Shown piece after piece: positions 51,011-60,427 of a stretch of 64,000 nucleotides of DNA; positions within the stretch are counted from its first letter, which is position 1; every line of letters begins with the position of its first letter. This stretch comes from Hungatella hathewayi WAL-18680 (GTDB taxonomy: Bacteria > Bacillota > Clostridia > Lachnospirales > Lachnospiraceae). The DNA is taken from the NCBI RefSeq assembly GCF_000235505.1, contig NZ_JH379028.1:166946-230945 (forward strand). The letters are read 5' to 3'. Both the position numbers and the translations under genes were made by a program. A model generated the notes under the pieces. It saw nothing but the letters and a program-made list of their open reading frames with translations. It ran no database searches and had not been told where the DNA came from.

Positions 51011-52342
51011 ATGGTTAAGGATTTGACAGTAGGAAAGCCGGAAGAAGTGTTGTGGAAGTTTTCGATACCGATGTTTATCAGCGTCATTTTCCAGCAGATG
51101 TATAACATTGCGGACAGCGTGATTGCGGGAAAATTCGCCGGGGAGGACGCCCTGGCGGCGGTGGGGGCCTCCTATCCGATTACCATGATATTCATGGCGA
51201 TTGCGGTGGGGAGCAACATCGGATGCTCCGTGGTGATCTCCCAGATGTTCGGCGGAAAGCAGTACCGGAAAATGAAGACGGCCGTGTATACGACGTTGAT
51301 ATCTTCCGTGGTGTTGTCGCTGGCATTGACCGTGGCGGGGCTTTTAGGCACGGACTGGCTGATGCGGATGATTCAGACGCCGGGAAATATCTTCGATGAC
51401 GGGGCGCTGTATCTGGGGATTTACATCGGCGGGTTTCTGTTCCTGTTTTTATATAATATCTGCACCGGCATTTTCCAGTCTCTGGGGGATTCCAAGACGC
51501 CGCTGTATTTTCTCATCTGCTCCTCCGTGGGAAATGTGATACTGGACTGGATCTTTGTGGCGGAGTTTGGCTGGGGCGTGGCCGGTGTGGCCTGGGCCAC
51601 GTTTCTGGCACAGGGGGTATCCTGCGTGCTGGCGTTTCTGACGCTGATGGTGAGACTGCGTGGGATTGAGACGGATGGGCCGGTTCCACGGTTTGAGTGG
51701 GAAATGCTGGGCCATGTGAGCCGGATTGCGGTGCCCAGTATCTTGCAGCAGAGTTTTATTTCCATCGGAAACATTTTCATCCAGGGTCTGATCAATGGGT
51801 ACGGTTCCTCGGTGATTGCCGGGTACTCGGCGGCGGTGAAGCTGAATACCTTCACGATCACCTCGTTCACCACGCTGGCCAACGGGCTGTCCAGCTTTAC
51901 GGCCCAGAATATCGGCGCCGGGCAGATTGAGCGGGTGAGGAAGGGGCTGAAGGCGGGAGTACGGATGGCTCTCGGGGTGGCGCTGCCATTCTTTCTACTC
52001 TTTTTCTTCCTTGGAAATACGATGATTTCCATGTTCATGAAGGAGGGCGGCACGACGGCCATGGATATCGGCGTGACGTTTTTAAAGGTGGTGTCGCCGT
52101 TTTACTTTGTGATATCGCTGAAGCTGATGGCCGACGGGGTTCTGCGGGGAGCCGGGGACATGGTGCATTTCATGATTGCCACGTTCACGGATTTGATTCT
52201 CCGGGTGATTCTTGCCTATGTGCTGGCGTCCTTTATGGGAACGCTTGGTATCTGGATTTCCTGGCCGATTGGATGGGTGGTGGCCACGGTGTTGTCCATG
52301 GGATTCTATCTGTCGGGGAAATGGAATCCGCTGAAGGAATGA
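51011..52342 (+). CDS. MATE family efflux transporter
   Basis: A 443-aa antiporter of the MATE family with twelve predicted helices. It starts VKDLTVGKPEEVLWKFSIPMFISVIFQQMYNIADSVIAGKF, with the QQMYNIADS segment conserved in NorM/DinF proteins; the second half restarts at SRIAVPSILQQSFISIGN. It likely exports cationic or organic drugs or metabolites. It is the third MATE gene in the window and follows a frameshifted one, as if by duplication. Confidence 0.9.
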   Translation: MVKDLTVGKPEEVLWKFSIPMFISVIFQQMYNIADSVIAGKFAGEDALAAVGASYPITMIFMAIAVGSNIGCSVVISQMFGGKQYRKMKTAVYTTLISSVVLSLALTVAGLLGTDWLMRMIQTPGNIFDDGALYLGIYIGGFLFLFLYNICTGIFQSLGDSKTPLYFLICSSVGNVILDWIFVAEFGWGVAGVAWATFLAQGVSCVLAFLTLMVRLRGIETDGPVPRFEWEMLGHVSRIAVPSILQQSFISIGNIFIQGLINGYGSSVIAGYSAAVKLNTFTITSFTTLANGLSSFTAQNIGAGQIERVRKGLKAGVRMALGVALPFFLLFFFLGNTMISMFMKEGGTTAMDIGVTFLKVVSPFYFVISLKLMADGVLRGAGDMVHFMIATFTDLILRVILAYVLASFMGTLGIWISWPIGWVVATVLSMGFYLSGKWNPLKE

Positions 52343-52364
52343 GAAATATTTTATCAAGAATGAT

Positions 52365-52393
52365 TCGACAAATCTCCGGATAAGATTTATAAT
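52365..52393 (+). promoter_or_regulatory. promoter of deoB
   Basis: TCGACA (52365-52370), 17 bp, consensus TATAAT (52388-52393), about 42 bp before the deoB ATG. Confidence 0.65.
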
Positions 52394-52435
52394 GGTAAGA
52401 TAATTGAAATTTGTCTGTGAAGGAGTGTGTAAGAT

Positions 52436-53626
52436 ATGAAACCATATAAGAGGATTTTTACCATCGTGATTGACTCCCTGGGGATTGGAGCTATGCCGAA
52501 CGCGGCGGAATATGACGATGAGGGGACCGATACGCTGGGGCATATTGATGATCATATGCCGGAGTTTCAGATTCCAAACTTAGCGAAGCTGGGGCTGGCG
52601 AATCTGCATCCGCTGACCCATGTGGAGGCGGTGGAGCGGCCGATGGGATATTACGGGAGACTGCTGGAGGCCAGCGTGGGCAAGGATACCATGACCGGCC
52701 ACTGGGAGATGATGGGACTGCATATAACCAAGCCATTTCAGACCTTTACCGATACCGGATTTCCACAGGAGCTGCTTGATGAATTGAGCAGGCGGACGGG
52801 GCACAAGATTGTGGGCAACAAGTCGGCCAGCGGTACTGAGATTCTGGATGAACTGGCGGAACATGAGATTGCTACTGGCGATATGATTGTATACACGTCC
52901 GCGGACTCCGTGCTTCAGATATGCGGCAATGAGGAGACCTTCGGGCTGGACGAATTGTACCGCTGCTGCGAGATAGCCAGGGAGCTGACTATGAAGGATG
53001 AGTGGAAGGTTGGCCGGGTTATCGCGAGACCCTATGTAGGGAAAAAGAAAGGGGAGTTCAAACGGACTTCCAACCGCCACGACTATGCGCTGAAGCCATA
53101 TGGAAAGACTGCGCTGGACGCTTTGAAGGAGAACGGGTATGATGTGATCAGCGTCGGGAAGATAAAGGATATTTTCGACGGCGAGGGTATCACGGAAGCT
53201 TATAAATCCAAGAGCAGCGTCCACGGGATGGAGCAGACGCTGGAGATTGCGGACAAGGATTTCCACGGGCTGTGCTTTGTAAACCTGGTGGATTTCGATG
53301 CTCTGTGGGGTCACAGAAGGAATCCGGAGGGCTACGGACAGGAGCTAGAGCGCTTCGACGTCAAGCTGGGTGAGCTGCTTCCAAAACTGCGGGAGGACGA
53401 TTTGCTGCTCATCACCGCCGACCACGGCAACGACCCCACCTACAAGGGGACGGACCACACCAAGGAGATGGTGCCGCTTTTGGCTTACTCCCCGTCCATG
53501 ACAGGGGACGGAAAGCTGCCGGACTGCGATACCTTTGCAGTGATTGGAGCGACCATAGCCGATAATTTCAAGGTTCCCATGCCGGAAGGCACCATCGGAA
53601 CTTCCATATTGAAGGAGCTTTCATAA
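52436..53626 (+). CDS. deoB: phosphopentomutase
   Basis: A 396-aa Mn2+-dependent enzyme of the alkaline phosphatase superfamily, converting (deoxy)ribose 1-phosphate to the 5-phosphate in nucleoside salvage. The N-terminal metal site is [14 protein letters not shown], the phospho-acceptor Thr lies in [10 protein letters not shown], and C-terminal ligands are in [18 protein letters not shown]. Length is typical. GAAGGAG precedes the ATG. It stands alone here rather than with deoC or pdp. Confidence 0.95.
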   Translation: MKPYKRIFTIVIDSLGIGAMPNAAEYDDEGTDTLGHIDDHMPEFQIPNLAKLGLANLHPLTHVEAVERPMGYYGRLLEASVGKDTMTGHWEMMGLHITKPFQTFTDTGFPQELLDELSRRTGHKIVGNKSASGTEILDELAEHEIATGDMIVYTSADSVLQICGNEETFGLDELYRCCEIARELTMKDEWKVGRVIARPYVGKKKGEFKRTSNRHDYALKPYGKTALDALKENGYDVISVGKIKDIFDGEGITEAYKSKSSVHGMEQTLEIADKDFHGLCFVNLVDFDALWGHRRNPEGYGQELERFDVKLGELLPKLREDDLLLITADHGNDPTYKGTDHTKEMVPLLAYSPSMTGDGKLPDCDTFAVIGATIADNFKVPMPEGTIGTSILKELS

Positions 53627-53632
53627 TGAAGG

Positions 53633-53677
53633 GCCGCCATGAAGATGTGAAAAAGACATCTCATGGCGGCTTATTTT
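53633..53677 (+). terminator. terminator after deoB
   Basis: GCCGCCATG-A-AGATGT (53633-53648) pairs with ACATCT-CATGGCGGC (53656-53670) with one bulged A; TTATTTTA follows. Confidence 0.8.
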
Positions 53678-53741
53678 ATGCGCTTTATCAGGGTATAGTA
53701 GTAGCAGAAAGAAGAATAGGGTTAGGAAAAAGGGAGAGTTT

Positions 53742-54602
53742 ATGATGAGAGAGAAGCTGGACTGGAAGAGTCTGATATGGATTCTGGCCGGAAATACCTG
53801 TTACGCGCTGGCAGTGACCATGTTTGTCCTGCCAAATGGTCTGATTACGGGAGGAACCACCGGCCTGGCGCTGTTTTTTTACAACCAGTTGGGCGTTCCG
53901 GTGCAGGTGGTGGTATCGATTTTTAATGTGGTCATGTTTGTGCTGGGAGCGCTGGTGCTGGGAAAGAAGTTTGCGTTTACCACCATTATCAGCACGTTTT
54001 ATTATCCGTTTATTCTGTCGGTGCTTCAGGGAATTCCGGCCCTGGCAAGCCCCACGGAGGACAAACTGCTGGCAGTGATATTTTCCGGACTGATGATTGG
54101 GGCCGGTATCGGCGCGGTGCTCCGGGTGGGAGCGTCCACCGGAGGGATGGATATTCCGCCGCTGGTGCTGAACAAGAAGATGGGTATCCCTGTGTCTTTG
54201 TCCATGAATGTGCTGGACGTGGGCGTTCTGTTGCTGCAGATGGCATTTTCCGACAGGGAAGGGGTGCTTCATGGGATATTGCTGGTGCTCATTTATACCA
54301 CCGTCTTAAACCGGGTGCTGCTGATGGGCAACGCCAGGATGCAGGTGAAAATCATGTCGGATAAGTATCTGGAGATTAACGAGGCCATCTCCTCGGAGCT
54401 GGACCGGGGCGTCACGCTGATGAAATCCCAGACCGGGTATCTGAAAAAGGATGGCTATATGGTGTTGACGGTGGTCAGCAACCGGGAGCTGGTGCGGCTG
54501 AACCAGCTGATTCAGAATCTGGACCCCAAAGCGTTCATCGTCATCAACCAGGTGAACGAGGTGCGGGGGCGCGGGTTTACACTGAATAAGAAATACGACT
54601 GA
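53742..54602 (+). CDS. YitT family membrane protein
   Basis: A 286-aa protein with five to six N-terminal membrane helices (DUF161), including LPNGLITGGTTGLALFFY, the typical YitT opening, and a C-terminal cytoplasmic DUF2179-type domain from about residue 200 (VKIMSDKYLEINEAISSELDRGVTLMKSQTGYLKKDGYMVLTVV pattern). Family function is unknown. AGGGAGAG-like ribosome binding site; ATG 53742 or the adjacent 53745. Confidence 0.88.
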   Translation: MMREKLDWKSLIWILAGNTCYALAVTMFVLPNGLITGGTTGLALFFYNQLGVPVQVVVSIFNVVMFVLGALVLGKKFAFTTIISTFYYPFILSVLQGIPALASPTEDKLLAVIFSGLMIGAGIGAVLRVGASTGGMDIPPLVLNKKMGIPVSLSMNVLDVGVLLLQMAFSDREGVLHGILLVLIYTTVLNRVLLMGNARMQVKIMSDKYLEINEAISSELDRGVTLMKSQTGYLKKDGYMVLTVVSNRELVRLNQLIQNLDPKAFIVINQVNEVRGRGFTLNKKYD

Positions 54603-54639
54603 TAATCCTGGGAAAATTTACAGGGAATTGCTGGAAAAA

Positions 54640-54672
54640 GGACTTTGCAAATCGCGCAAAGTCCCTTTTTTT
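54640..54672 (+). terminator. terminator after YitT gene
   Basis: GGACTTTGC (54640-54648) and GCAAAGTCC (54656-54664), followed by seven T residues. Confidence 0.85.
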
Positions 54673-54793
54673 CGTGCTCTTTTTCCTCCGCCTCATAAAC
54701 AGGCAGAAATTGGTTACACTTATCCTTGAGATTCTATATTATAATCGCTAAAGATTTTGATTTAAAAAGATAGAGAAAGGATTACCGGATGAC

Positions 54794-55822
54794 ATGATGA
54801 GGAAGACAGGAAAACGGATAGCGGCCCTGGCGCTGATGGGACTGGTGGCGGCTCTGGTTATGACAGGATGTGGGAAGGCGGCAGACGGCAAGCGGATTGT
54901 CCGCATTTCCCTGGGGCAGTCGGAGACACATCCACAGTATATCGGGCTGGTGGCGTTTAAAGATTATGTGGAGGAGCGGCTGGGGGATAAATTTGAGGTG
55001 CAGATATTTCCCAATGAGATTCTCGGCTCGGCACAGAAGGCGATTGAGCTGACCCAGACGGGGGCTATCGATTTTGTGGTGGCGGGTACGGCGAATCTGG
55101 AGACCTTTGCCGATGTGTATGAGGTGTTCAGCATGCCTTATCTCTTTGATTCCAGGGAGAGTTATCTGGAGGCCATGCAGGACGCGGACTATATGGAACA
55201 GATTTATGAGTCCACGGATGAGGCGGGCTTCCGGGTGCTGACCTGGTATAACGCGGGGACCAGAAATTTCTATGCGAAGAAGCCGATTCGGACGCCGGAG
55301 GATTTGAAGGGGCTGAAAATCCGGGTGCAGCAGAGCCCGGCCAGTGTGAAGATGATGCAGGCCTTTGGCGCAGCGGCCTCCCCCATGAGCTTTGGCGAGG
55401 TGTACACGGCCATTCAGCAGGGCGTGATTGACGGGGCGGAGAACAATGAGCTGGCGCTGACCAACAACAAGCACGGGGAAGTGGCGAAGTATTTTACCTA
55501 CAACATGCACCAGATGGTACCGGATATGCTGGTGGGGAATCTGAAATTCTTGAACAGCTTGAGCCCGGAGGAGCTGCAGATATTTAAGGAGGCGGCCGCC
55601 CTGTCCACGGAGGTGGAGCTGGGAGAGTGGGATAAGCAGGTGGAGGAAGCGAAGGCCATGGCGAGAGACGAGATGGGCGTGGAGTTCATCGAGGTGGACG
55701 TGGCGCCCTTCAAGGAAAAGGTGCTTCCCCTCCATGAGGAAATGCTCAGGAATAACCCGGCCATCGTGGATGTCTACGACTACATTCAGGCTATCAATCA
55801 GCATGTAAAGGAGGAGCGGTAA
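54794..55822 (+). CDS. dctP: TRAP transporter solute-binding lipoprotein, DctP family
   Basis: A 342-aa binding lipoprotein; the signal sequence ends in the lipobox LVMTGC. The DctP fold starts RISLGQSETHPQYIGLVAFKDYVE and has the FSMPYLFDS segment, the arginine of GLKIRVQQSPASVKM that binds the carboxylate, and GVIDGAENNELALTN. It is the second TRAP system of the window, distant in sequence from the first. It is followed immediately by dctQ (stop at 55820-55822, ATG at 55823). Confidence 0.92.
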   Translation: MMRKTGKRIAALALMGLVAALVMTGCGKAADGKRIVRISLGQSETHPQYIGLVAFKDYVEERLGDKFEVQIFPNEILGSAQKAIELTQTGAIDFVVAGTANLETFADVYEVFSMPYLFDSRESYLEAMQDADYMEQIYESTDEAGFRVLTWYNAGTRNFYAKKPIRTPEDLKGLKIRVQQSPASVKMMQAFGAAASPMSFGEVYTAIQQGVIDGAENNELALTNNKHGEVAKYFTYNMHQMVPDMLVGNLKFLNSLSPEELQIFKEAAALSTEVELGEWDKQVEEAKAMARDEMGVEFIEVDVAPFKEKVLPLHEEMLRNNPAIVDVYDYIQAINQHVKEER

Positions 55823-56365
55823 ATGCAGGCGGCAAAATCATTGAGGGACGGAATGAATAAGGCTCTTGGGGCCGTCAATGTGGCCCTGTTTGGGTTCATG
55901 GTGGTGGTGGGAACGTACCAGATTCTGGTTCGTTACTTATTTAACAAGCCGAGCACCGTGTCGGAGGAGCTGTTGACCTATGCCTTTACCTGGATGTCCC
56001 TGCTGGCGGCGGCCTGGGTGTTCGGGAAGCGGGAGCATATGAGGATGGGATTTCTGGCGGACAAGCTGGATAAGGAGAAGAAGCGGGCGCTTGATATGGT
56101 GATTGAGGGAATCATCATGGTGTTTGCAGCCATTGTGCTGGTGTACGGCGGGATTCAGATTACGGCGCTCACCATGTCCCAGAAGACGGCGTCGCTGGGG
56201 ATTCCCATGGGGTATATCTATGCGGTGGTGCCGGTCTGCGGAGCGCTGATACTGATTTATGGGGTGTTGAATCTGGTGGATTTGGCAGTTGGGAAGAATG
56301 AGCAGGAATCGGAGGAAATGGCAAACCGGGCCCTTGAGAACCGGAACCGGGAAGCCGGGCGGTAG
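55823..56365 (+). CDS. dctQ: TRAP transporter small permease, DctQ family
   Basis: A 180-aa membrane protein with four helices. PSTVSEELLTYAFTWMSLLAAAW followed by FGKREHMRMGFL is the DctQ hallmark. The start abuts the dctP stop, and the GGAGGAG at the dctP end provides the ribosome binding site. An acidic Asn/Glu-rich tail ends the protein. Confidence 0.9.
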   Translation: MQAAKSLRDGMNKALGAVNVALFGFMVVVGTYQILVRYLFNKPSTVSEELLTYAFTWMSLLAAAWVFGKREHMRMGFLADKLDKEKKRALDMVIEGIIMVFAAIVLVYGGIQITALTMSQKTASLGIPMGYIYAVVPVCGALILIYGVLNLVDLAVGKNEQESEEMANRALENRNREAGR

Positions 56366-56451
56366 GCGGTGAAATGAGATAAAAGACGATAACACGGGAT
56401 CGATACGATAAACGAGATAGAGACAATAAAAAACAGGAAGGATAGATAACA

Positions 56452-57759
56452 ATGAATATAGCATGGATTGCAGGCATCATCATCCTGGTAGTCCTGGTGG
56501 CAATGCTGCTGGCGGGAGTTCCCATCGCCATTGCACTGGCGGTCTCCTCGATATGTGCCATCTTGCCGATACTGGAGTTCGAGCCGGCGGTGCTGACCGG
56601 GGCCCAGAGGATATTTTCCGGGATATCGGTGTTTAACCTGATTGCCATCCCGTTCTTTATTCTGGCGGGAAATATTATGAACAAGGGCGGAATCGCCATC
56701 CGTCTGATTAACTTTGCGAAGCTGTTTACCGGGCGGATTCCGGGGGCGCTGGCCCACACTAACGTGGTGGCCAACATGCTGTTCGGCGCCATCTCCGGCT
56801 CCGGAACGGCGGCGGCCTCGGCTATGGGCTCCATCATCGGGCCGGTGGAGGAGGAAGAGGGGTATGACAGGGATTTTTCCGCGGCGGTCAACATTGCCAC
56901 GGCGCCCACGGGCCTTCTGATTCCGCCCAGCAACGTGATGATTACTTACGCGCTGGTCAGCGGTGGGACCTCCATCGCGGCGCTGTTTATGGCTGGATAT
57001 ATTCCGGGAATTATGTGGGGACTTTCCTGCATGATTGTGGTGTACCTGATTGCAAAGAAGAAGGGATATAAGAGTACCAGACGGTTCAGCGGAAAAGAGA
57101 AGCTGAATATTGCCTTTCAGGCTATTCCCTGTCTGCTGATGATTGTGATTGTTATCGGCGGAATTATCGGAGGCATTTTCACGGCTACGGAGGGCGCGGT
57201 TGTGGCGGTGGTGTACAGCCTGGTGCTGTCCCTGTTCTTTTACCGCTCCATCTCCTGGCGGGATTTGCCGCAGATTTTCAAGGACAGCGCGGAAATGACC
57301 GGCATTATCATTTTCCTCATCGGCGTGTCCAGTATTATGTCCTGGGTGATGGCGTTTACCGGGCTTCCGGGGGCGATTTCGGACGCGATGTTGAGTATCA
57401 GCAATAACCGGTATGTGATTCTGATTATTATCAATATTTTGCTGCTGATAGTGGGAACGTTCATGGACATGACGCCGGCCTGTCTTATTTTCACGCCGAT
57501 TTTCCTGCCTATCTGCCAGCAGATTGGGATGAATTCCGTGCATTTTGGAATCATGATGATCTTTAACCTGTGTATCGGCACCATCACGCCGCCGGTGGGA
57601 ACCACACTGTTTGTGGGCGTGAAGGTGGGGAAGACGAAGATTGAAAATGTGATTCGGCCGCTGCTCTGCTATTTCGCGGCAATCTTCTTCGTGCTGCTGC
57701 TGGTGACCTATATTCCGGCGCTGTCCATGTGGCTGCCGGGACTGCTGGGGTACGTGTAG
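56452..57759 (+). CDS. dctM: TRAP transporter large permease, DctM family
   Basis: A 435-aa permease of about twelve helices. IPFFILAGNIMNKGGIAIRLINFA and ISGSGTAAASAMGS in the first half and MDMTPACLIFTPIFLPI and IGTITPPVGTTLFVG in the second are conserved DctM segments. An 86-bp gap separates it from dctQ, with AGGAAGG before the ATG. The opposite strand has long open frames that are shadows of this gene. Confidence 0.93.
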   Translation: MNIAWIAGIIILVVLVAMLLAGVPIAIALAVSSICAILPILEFEPAVLTGAQRIFSGISVFNLIAIPFFILAGNIMNKGGIAIRLINFAKLFTGRIPGALAHTNVVANMLFGAISGSGTAAASAMGSIIGPVEEEEGYDRDFSAAVNIATAPTGLLIPPSNVMITYALVSGGTSIAALFMAGYIPGIMWGLSCMIVVYLIAKKKGYKSTRRFSGKEKLNIAFQAIPCLLMIVIVIGGIIGGIFTATEGAVVAVVYSLVLSLFFYRSISWRDLPQIFKDSAEMTGIIIFLIGVSSIMSWVMAFTGLPGAISDAMLSISNNRYVILIIINILLLIVGTFMDMTPACLIFTPIFLPICQQIGMNSVHFGIMMIFNLCIGTITPPVGTTLFVGVKVGKTKIENVIRPLLCYFAAIFFVLLLVTYIPALSMWLPGLLGYV

Positions 57760-57855
57760 ACGTAGGCCTCTTGCGGGTATGTGGTAGTCCGTGCCAGCAT
57801 ATGGCAGCCTGTGCAGATATGTGCCAGCACGTGCAGGACGCATACCAGCCTTCGG

Positions 57856-58713
57856 TTACCGCTTGTTTAGATTCCGGAATTCCTTTGGGGAAATGCCGTA
57901 CTCTTTTTTGAAGGAGCGGTAGAAGGTGGAGTAATCCGGGAAGCCGCAGGTCTCCCAGACGCTGTGAAGGGGCGTGCCGGACAGAATGCTGTTCTTGGCG
58001 GCAATCAACCGGCGCTGGATGACAAAGCGGTGGAAGGAGACCTTGTAATAGTTTCGGAAGAGATGGGAAATAGTGGACTTGCTCACCAGAAAATACTGGG
58101 CCGCCGTTTCCAGGGTAATCTTTTCCGAAAGATTCAGTTCGATATAATTGAACAAATCGTCCATCAGCGTCTCTTTCTCCGCTTCGGGGGAGGCGACGTC
58201 CTGATAGTAATAGGTACGACAGATGTGCACCATGAGAAGCATGGCGCTGTATCGGCTGGCAAACTGCCAGCCGAATTTTTTGGCCTCCTGTTCGTTGTAT
58301 ATCATCAGCGCGGCATGGAAGAGGGAGGACCAGGTGGCCTGGCTGGAGCGGAGCAGATAGCTGTCACGCTTGGCACACTGCTCATAGACAAACTCCAGTT
58401 CGGGATAGGCGGCGGTACACTCCTTCCAGAAGCTGTCGCTGATCCACAGGACATAGCGCTCATAGACTTCCGTCAGCGGCTCCAGAAACAACGGCTGGTG
58501 GGCGACGCCCGGCGGTATCAGGAGAATATCCCCGTTCTGGATACGGAACCGTTTATCACCCAGCATATACTGGAGATTGCCGCTTTTGATAAAGAGAATT
58601 TCATAGTAGGTGTGAGTGTGTATCGGCACGGGGATGGTGATCTCCGTGTCTTTTTCCATATGGATGTAGACGCAGGGGTCATCCATCTGATGTTCAGTCC
58701 ATAGATTTCTCAT
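57856..58713 (-). CDS. AraC family transcriptional regulator with cupin sensor
   Basis: A 285-aa regulator on the minus strand. The N-terminal cupin-like domain (EITIPVPIHTHTYYEILFIKSGNLQYMLGDKRF) would bind a ligand, and the C-terminal AraC double helix-turn-helix (ITLETAAQYFLVSKSTISHLFRN .. GISPKEFRNLN) binds DNA. It is convergent with the TRAP operon and divergent from the GPH symporter gene, and probably controls one or both. GGAGCG precedes its ATG. Confidence 0.92.
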   Translation of the reverse strand: MRNLWTEHQMDDPCVYIHMEKDTEITIPVPIHTHTYYEILFIKSGNLQYMLGDKRFRIQNGDILLIPPGVAHQPLFLEPLTEVYERYVLWISDSFWKECTAAYPELEFVYEQCAKRDSYLLRSSQATWSSLFHAALMIYNEQEAKKFGWQFASRYSAMLLMVHICRTYYYQDVASPEAEKETLMDDLFNYIELNLSEKITLETAAQYFLVSKSTISHLFRNYYKVSFHRFVIQRRLIAAKNSILSGTPLHSVWETCGFPDYSTFYRSFKKEYGISPKEFRNLNKR

Positions 58714-58745
58714 AAGCGCTCCTTTTTTGTTCTTTTTGAAATGGC

Positions 58746-58783
58746 ATTTTGCACAAAATTCTAATAATAAATTTGTACAAATT
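58746..58783. promoter_or_regulatory. two palindromes in AraC/GPH divergent promoter region
   Basis: ATTTTG-CA-CAAAAT (58746-58759) and the perfect palindrome AATTTGTACAAATT (58770-58783) lie 24 bp apart centre to centre, about 33 bp upstream of the AraC start. This spacing suits a dimer pair. A TATAAT at about 58860-58865 may be the -10 of the symporter promoter. Confidence 0.5.
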
Positions 58784-58927
58784 GACAGATGCTACAATTT
58801 GTTTGCAAGAATTGCAATATTATATGACATATGTGCAATTTTAATTGCGAAATAAACAATATATAATGACACTATAACAAAGGAACGCAGAAAATGCAAG
58901 TTCTGTGAAAAGAAAAGGAGTGGTATT

Positions 58928-60304
58928 ATGGAGACAAAGAAATTTGGAATCAGAGACCAGATTGGGTATGTATGCGGCGATATGGCCGGCAGCTTCGTCA
59001 ATCTGTACGTGGATGCATTTTTCCTCACGTTCTGTACTTATGTACTGGGGATTAAGGCAACCTGGATGGGAACGCTGTTTTTGTTTGCCAGACTTTGGGA
59101 TGCATTTAACGACCCGATGATTGGCTCCCTTCCTGACAGATGGCAGATTGGGAAGAGCGGTGACAAGTTCAAACCCTATATCCGAATCGCTATGATTCCG
59201 CTGGCGGTGTCCGGTCTGTTGTGTTTTACGGACGTGTCCAGTTTTGGCAGTGTGGCTAAACATGTGTGGGTGGCAGTGGCCTACATTTTCTATGGCATGT
59301 CCTACACGGGAACGTCCATGCCTTACGGCTCCATGGCGTCGGTGATTACCAATGACCCCATTGAGAGAACGAAACTTTCCAGAGCCCGTTCCATCGGTGG
59401 AACGATTGTGGGAATCGGCGGACTTTCTCTGGTGCCGCAGTTTATCTTCAACAAGGCCGGTGATGTGGTGCCCAGCGGATTTATGAAGGTTGCGATTGTA
59501 TTTGGCGCGTTATCCCTGCTTTCCTATGTTCTGCTGCTGCGTCTGACGACAGAGCGTGTGAGACAGCCGAGAGTGGAAGGACAGAAATTTAACTACGGCA
59601 AGGTCCTGGGAAATGTGGTGAAGAACCGTCCTATGCTCGGCGTTATGCTGGCTACGGTGGGAAGCCTTCTGTACATCACAGGCAACAGCCAGCTGGGAAG
59701 TTTCCTGTACAAGGAGTATTACCATGCACCTCAGGTATTGACTCTGGTCTCCTTAATCAGTGTGCCGATCATGCTGATTTTCTTCCCGATTATTCCAAAG
59801 CTGAGCCAGAAATTTGGCAAGAGAAACGTGATTTTGTTCTGTTCCAGCTACAACCTGGTGATTTCCGCCATCCTGTTCCTGGTGCCGATTCCAAACGTGT
59901 ACCTGTTCCTGATTCTGAACACGCTGGCAGTCAGCGGGCAGACGGCATTTACCATGCTGATTTGGGCGTTTGTGACGGACTGTATCGATTACAGTGAGTA
60001 TCAGACCGGCGAGAGAAGCGACGGAAGTATGTACTCGATTTATACGTTTTCCAGAAAGATTGGCTCCACGCTGGCTTCCACCGTTGCATCATTTTCCCTG
60101 GGCGCGATTGGTTATATCTCCGGAATTGAAGCCCAGACGGAGACTGTGGCCCACTCCATCCGGTATCTGTGTACCGGTATCCCGGTGGTGACTTGTATTC
60201 TGGAGCTGATTGGCATCGGCGTGGTGTATAACCTGACGAAGGAGAAGACCAATGAGATGTATGCGGAGCTGAACAGAAGGAGAGATGCGGAGAGCCGGGC
60301 GTAA
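58928..60304 (+). CDS. GPH-family glycoside/pentoside/hexuronide:cation symporter (MFS)
   Basis: A 458-aa symporter with twelve predicted helices and the MelB-like arrangement. The cation-site region reads GIRDQIGYVCGDMAGSFVNLYV, followed by FARLWDAFNDPMIGSLPDR (the Asp-rich MelB signature) and DCIDYSEYQTGERSDGSMYS in the second half. It would import a sugar or uronide with Na+ or H+. AAAAGGAG precedes the ATG. It is followed by a creatininase-family gene. Confidence 0.9.
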   Translation: METKKFGIRDQIGYVCGDMAGSFVNLYVDAFFLTFCTYVLGIKATWMGTLFLFARLWDAFNDPMIGSLPDRWQIGKSGDKFKPYIRIAMIPLAVSGLLCFTDVSSFGSVAKHVWVAVAYIFYGMSYTGTSMPYGSMASVITNDPIERTKLSRARSIGGTIVGIGGLSLVPQFIFNKAGDVVPSGFMKVAIVFGALSLLSYVLLLRLTTERVRQPRVEGQKFNYGKVLGNVVKNRPMLGVMLATVGSLLYITGNSQLGSFLYKEYYHAPQVLTLVSLISVPIMLIFFPIIPKLSQKFGKRNVILFCSSYNLVISAILFLVPIPNVYLFLILNTLAVSGQTAFTMLIWAFVTDCIDYSEYQTGERSDGSMYSIYTFSRKIGSTLASTVASFSLGAIGYISGIEAQTETVAHSIRYLCTGIPVVTCILELIGIGVVYNLTKEKTNEMYAELNRRRDAESRA

Positions 60305-60427
60305 GCAGGCGGAGCTGCCGGAAAGCGCGGAAGGTGTGAGTGGCGCTGTCTGAAAACAAATAAAGAGTTGTCGACGATACATAAAGATGGCGCCTGCGGG
60401 AAATGCGGGCGCGGACAGGAGGAGAAC

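Noticed and set aside
54782..55804. A 340-codon minus-strand frame opposite the second dctP
   Set aside because: Composition is dominated by Leu, His and Arg with no motif, exactly opposite a certain binding-protein gene; a shadow frame.
56257..57843. A 528-codon open frame on the minus strand opposite the second dctM
   Set aside because: It is antisense to a clear DctM gene, is extremely rich in His, Arg and Asn, and has no ribosome binding site. It is a shadow of the coding strand's codon bias.
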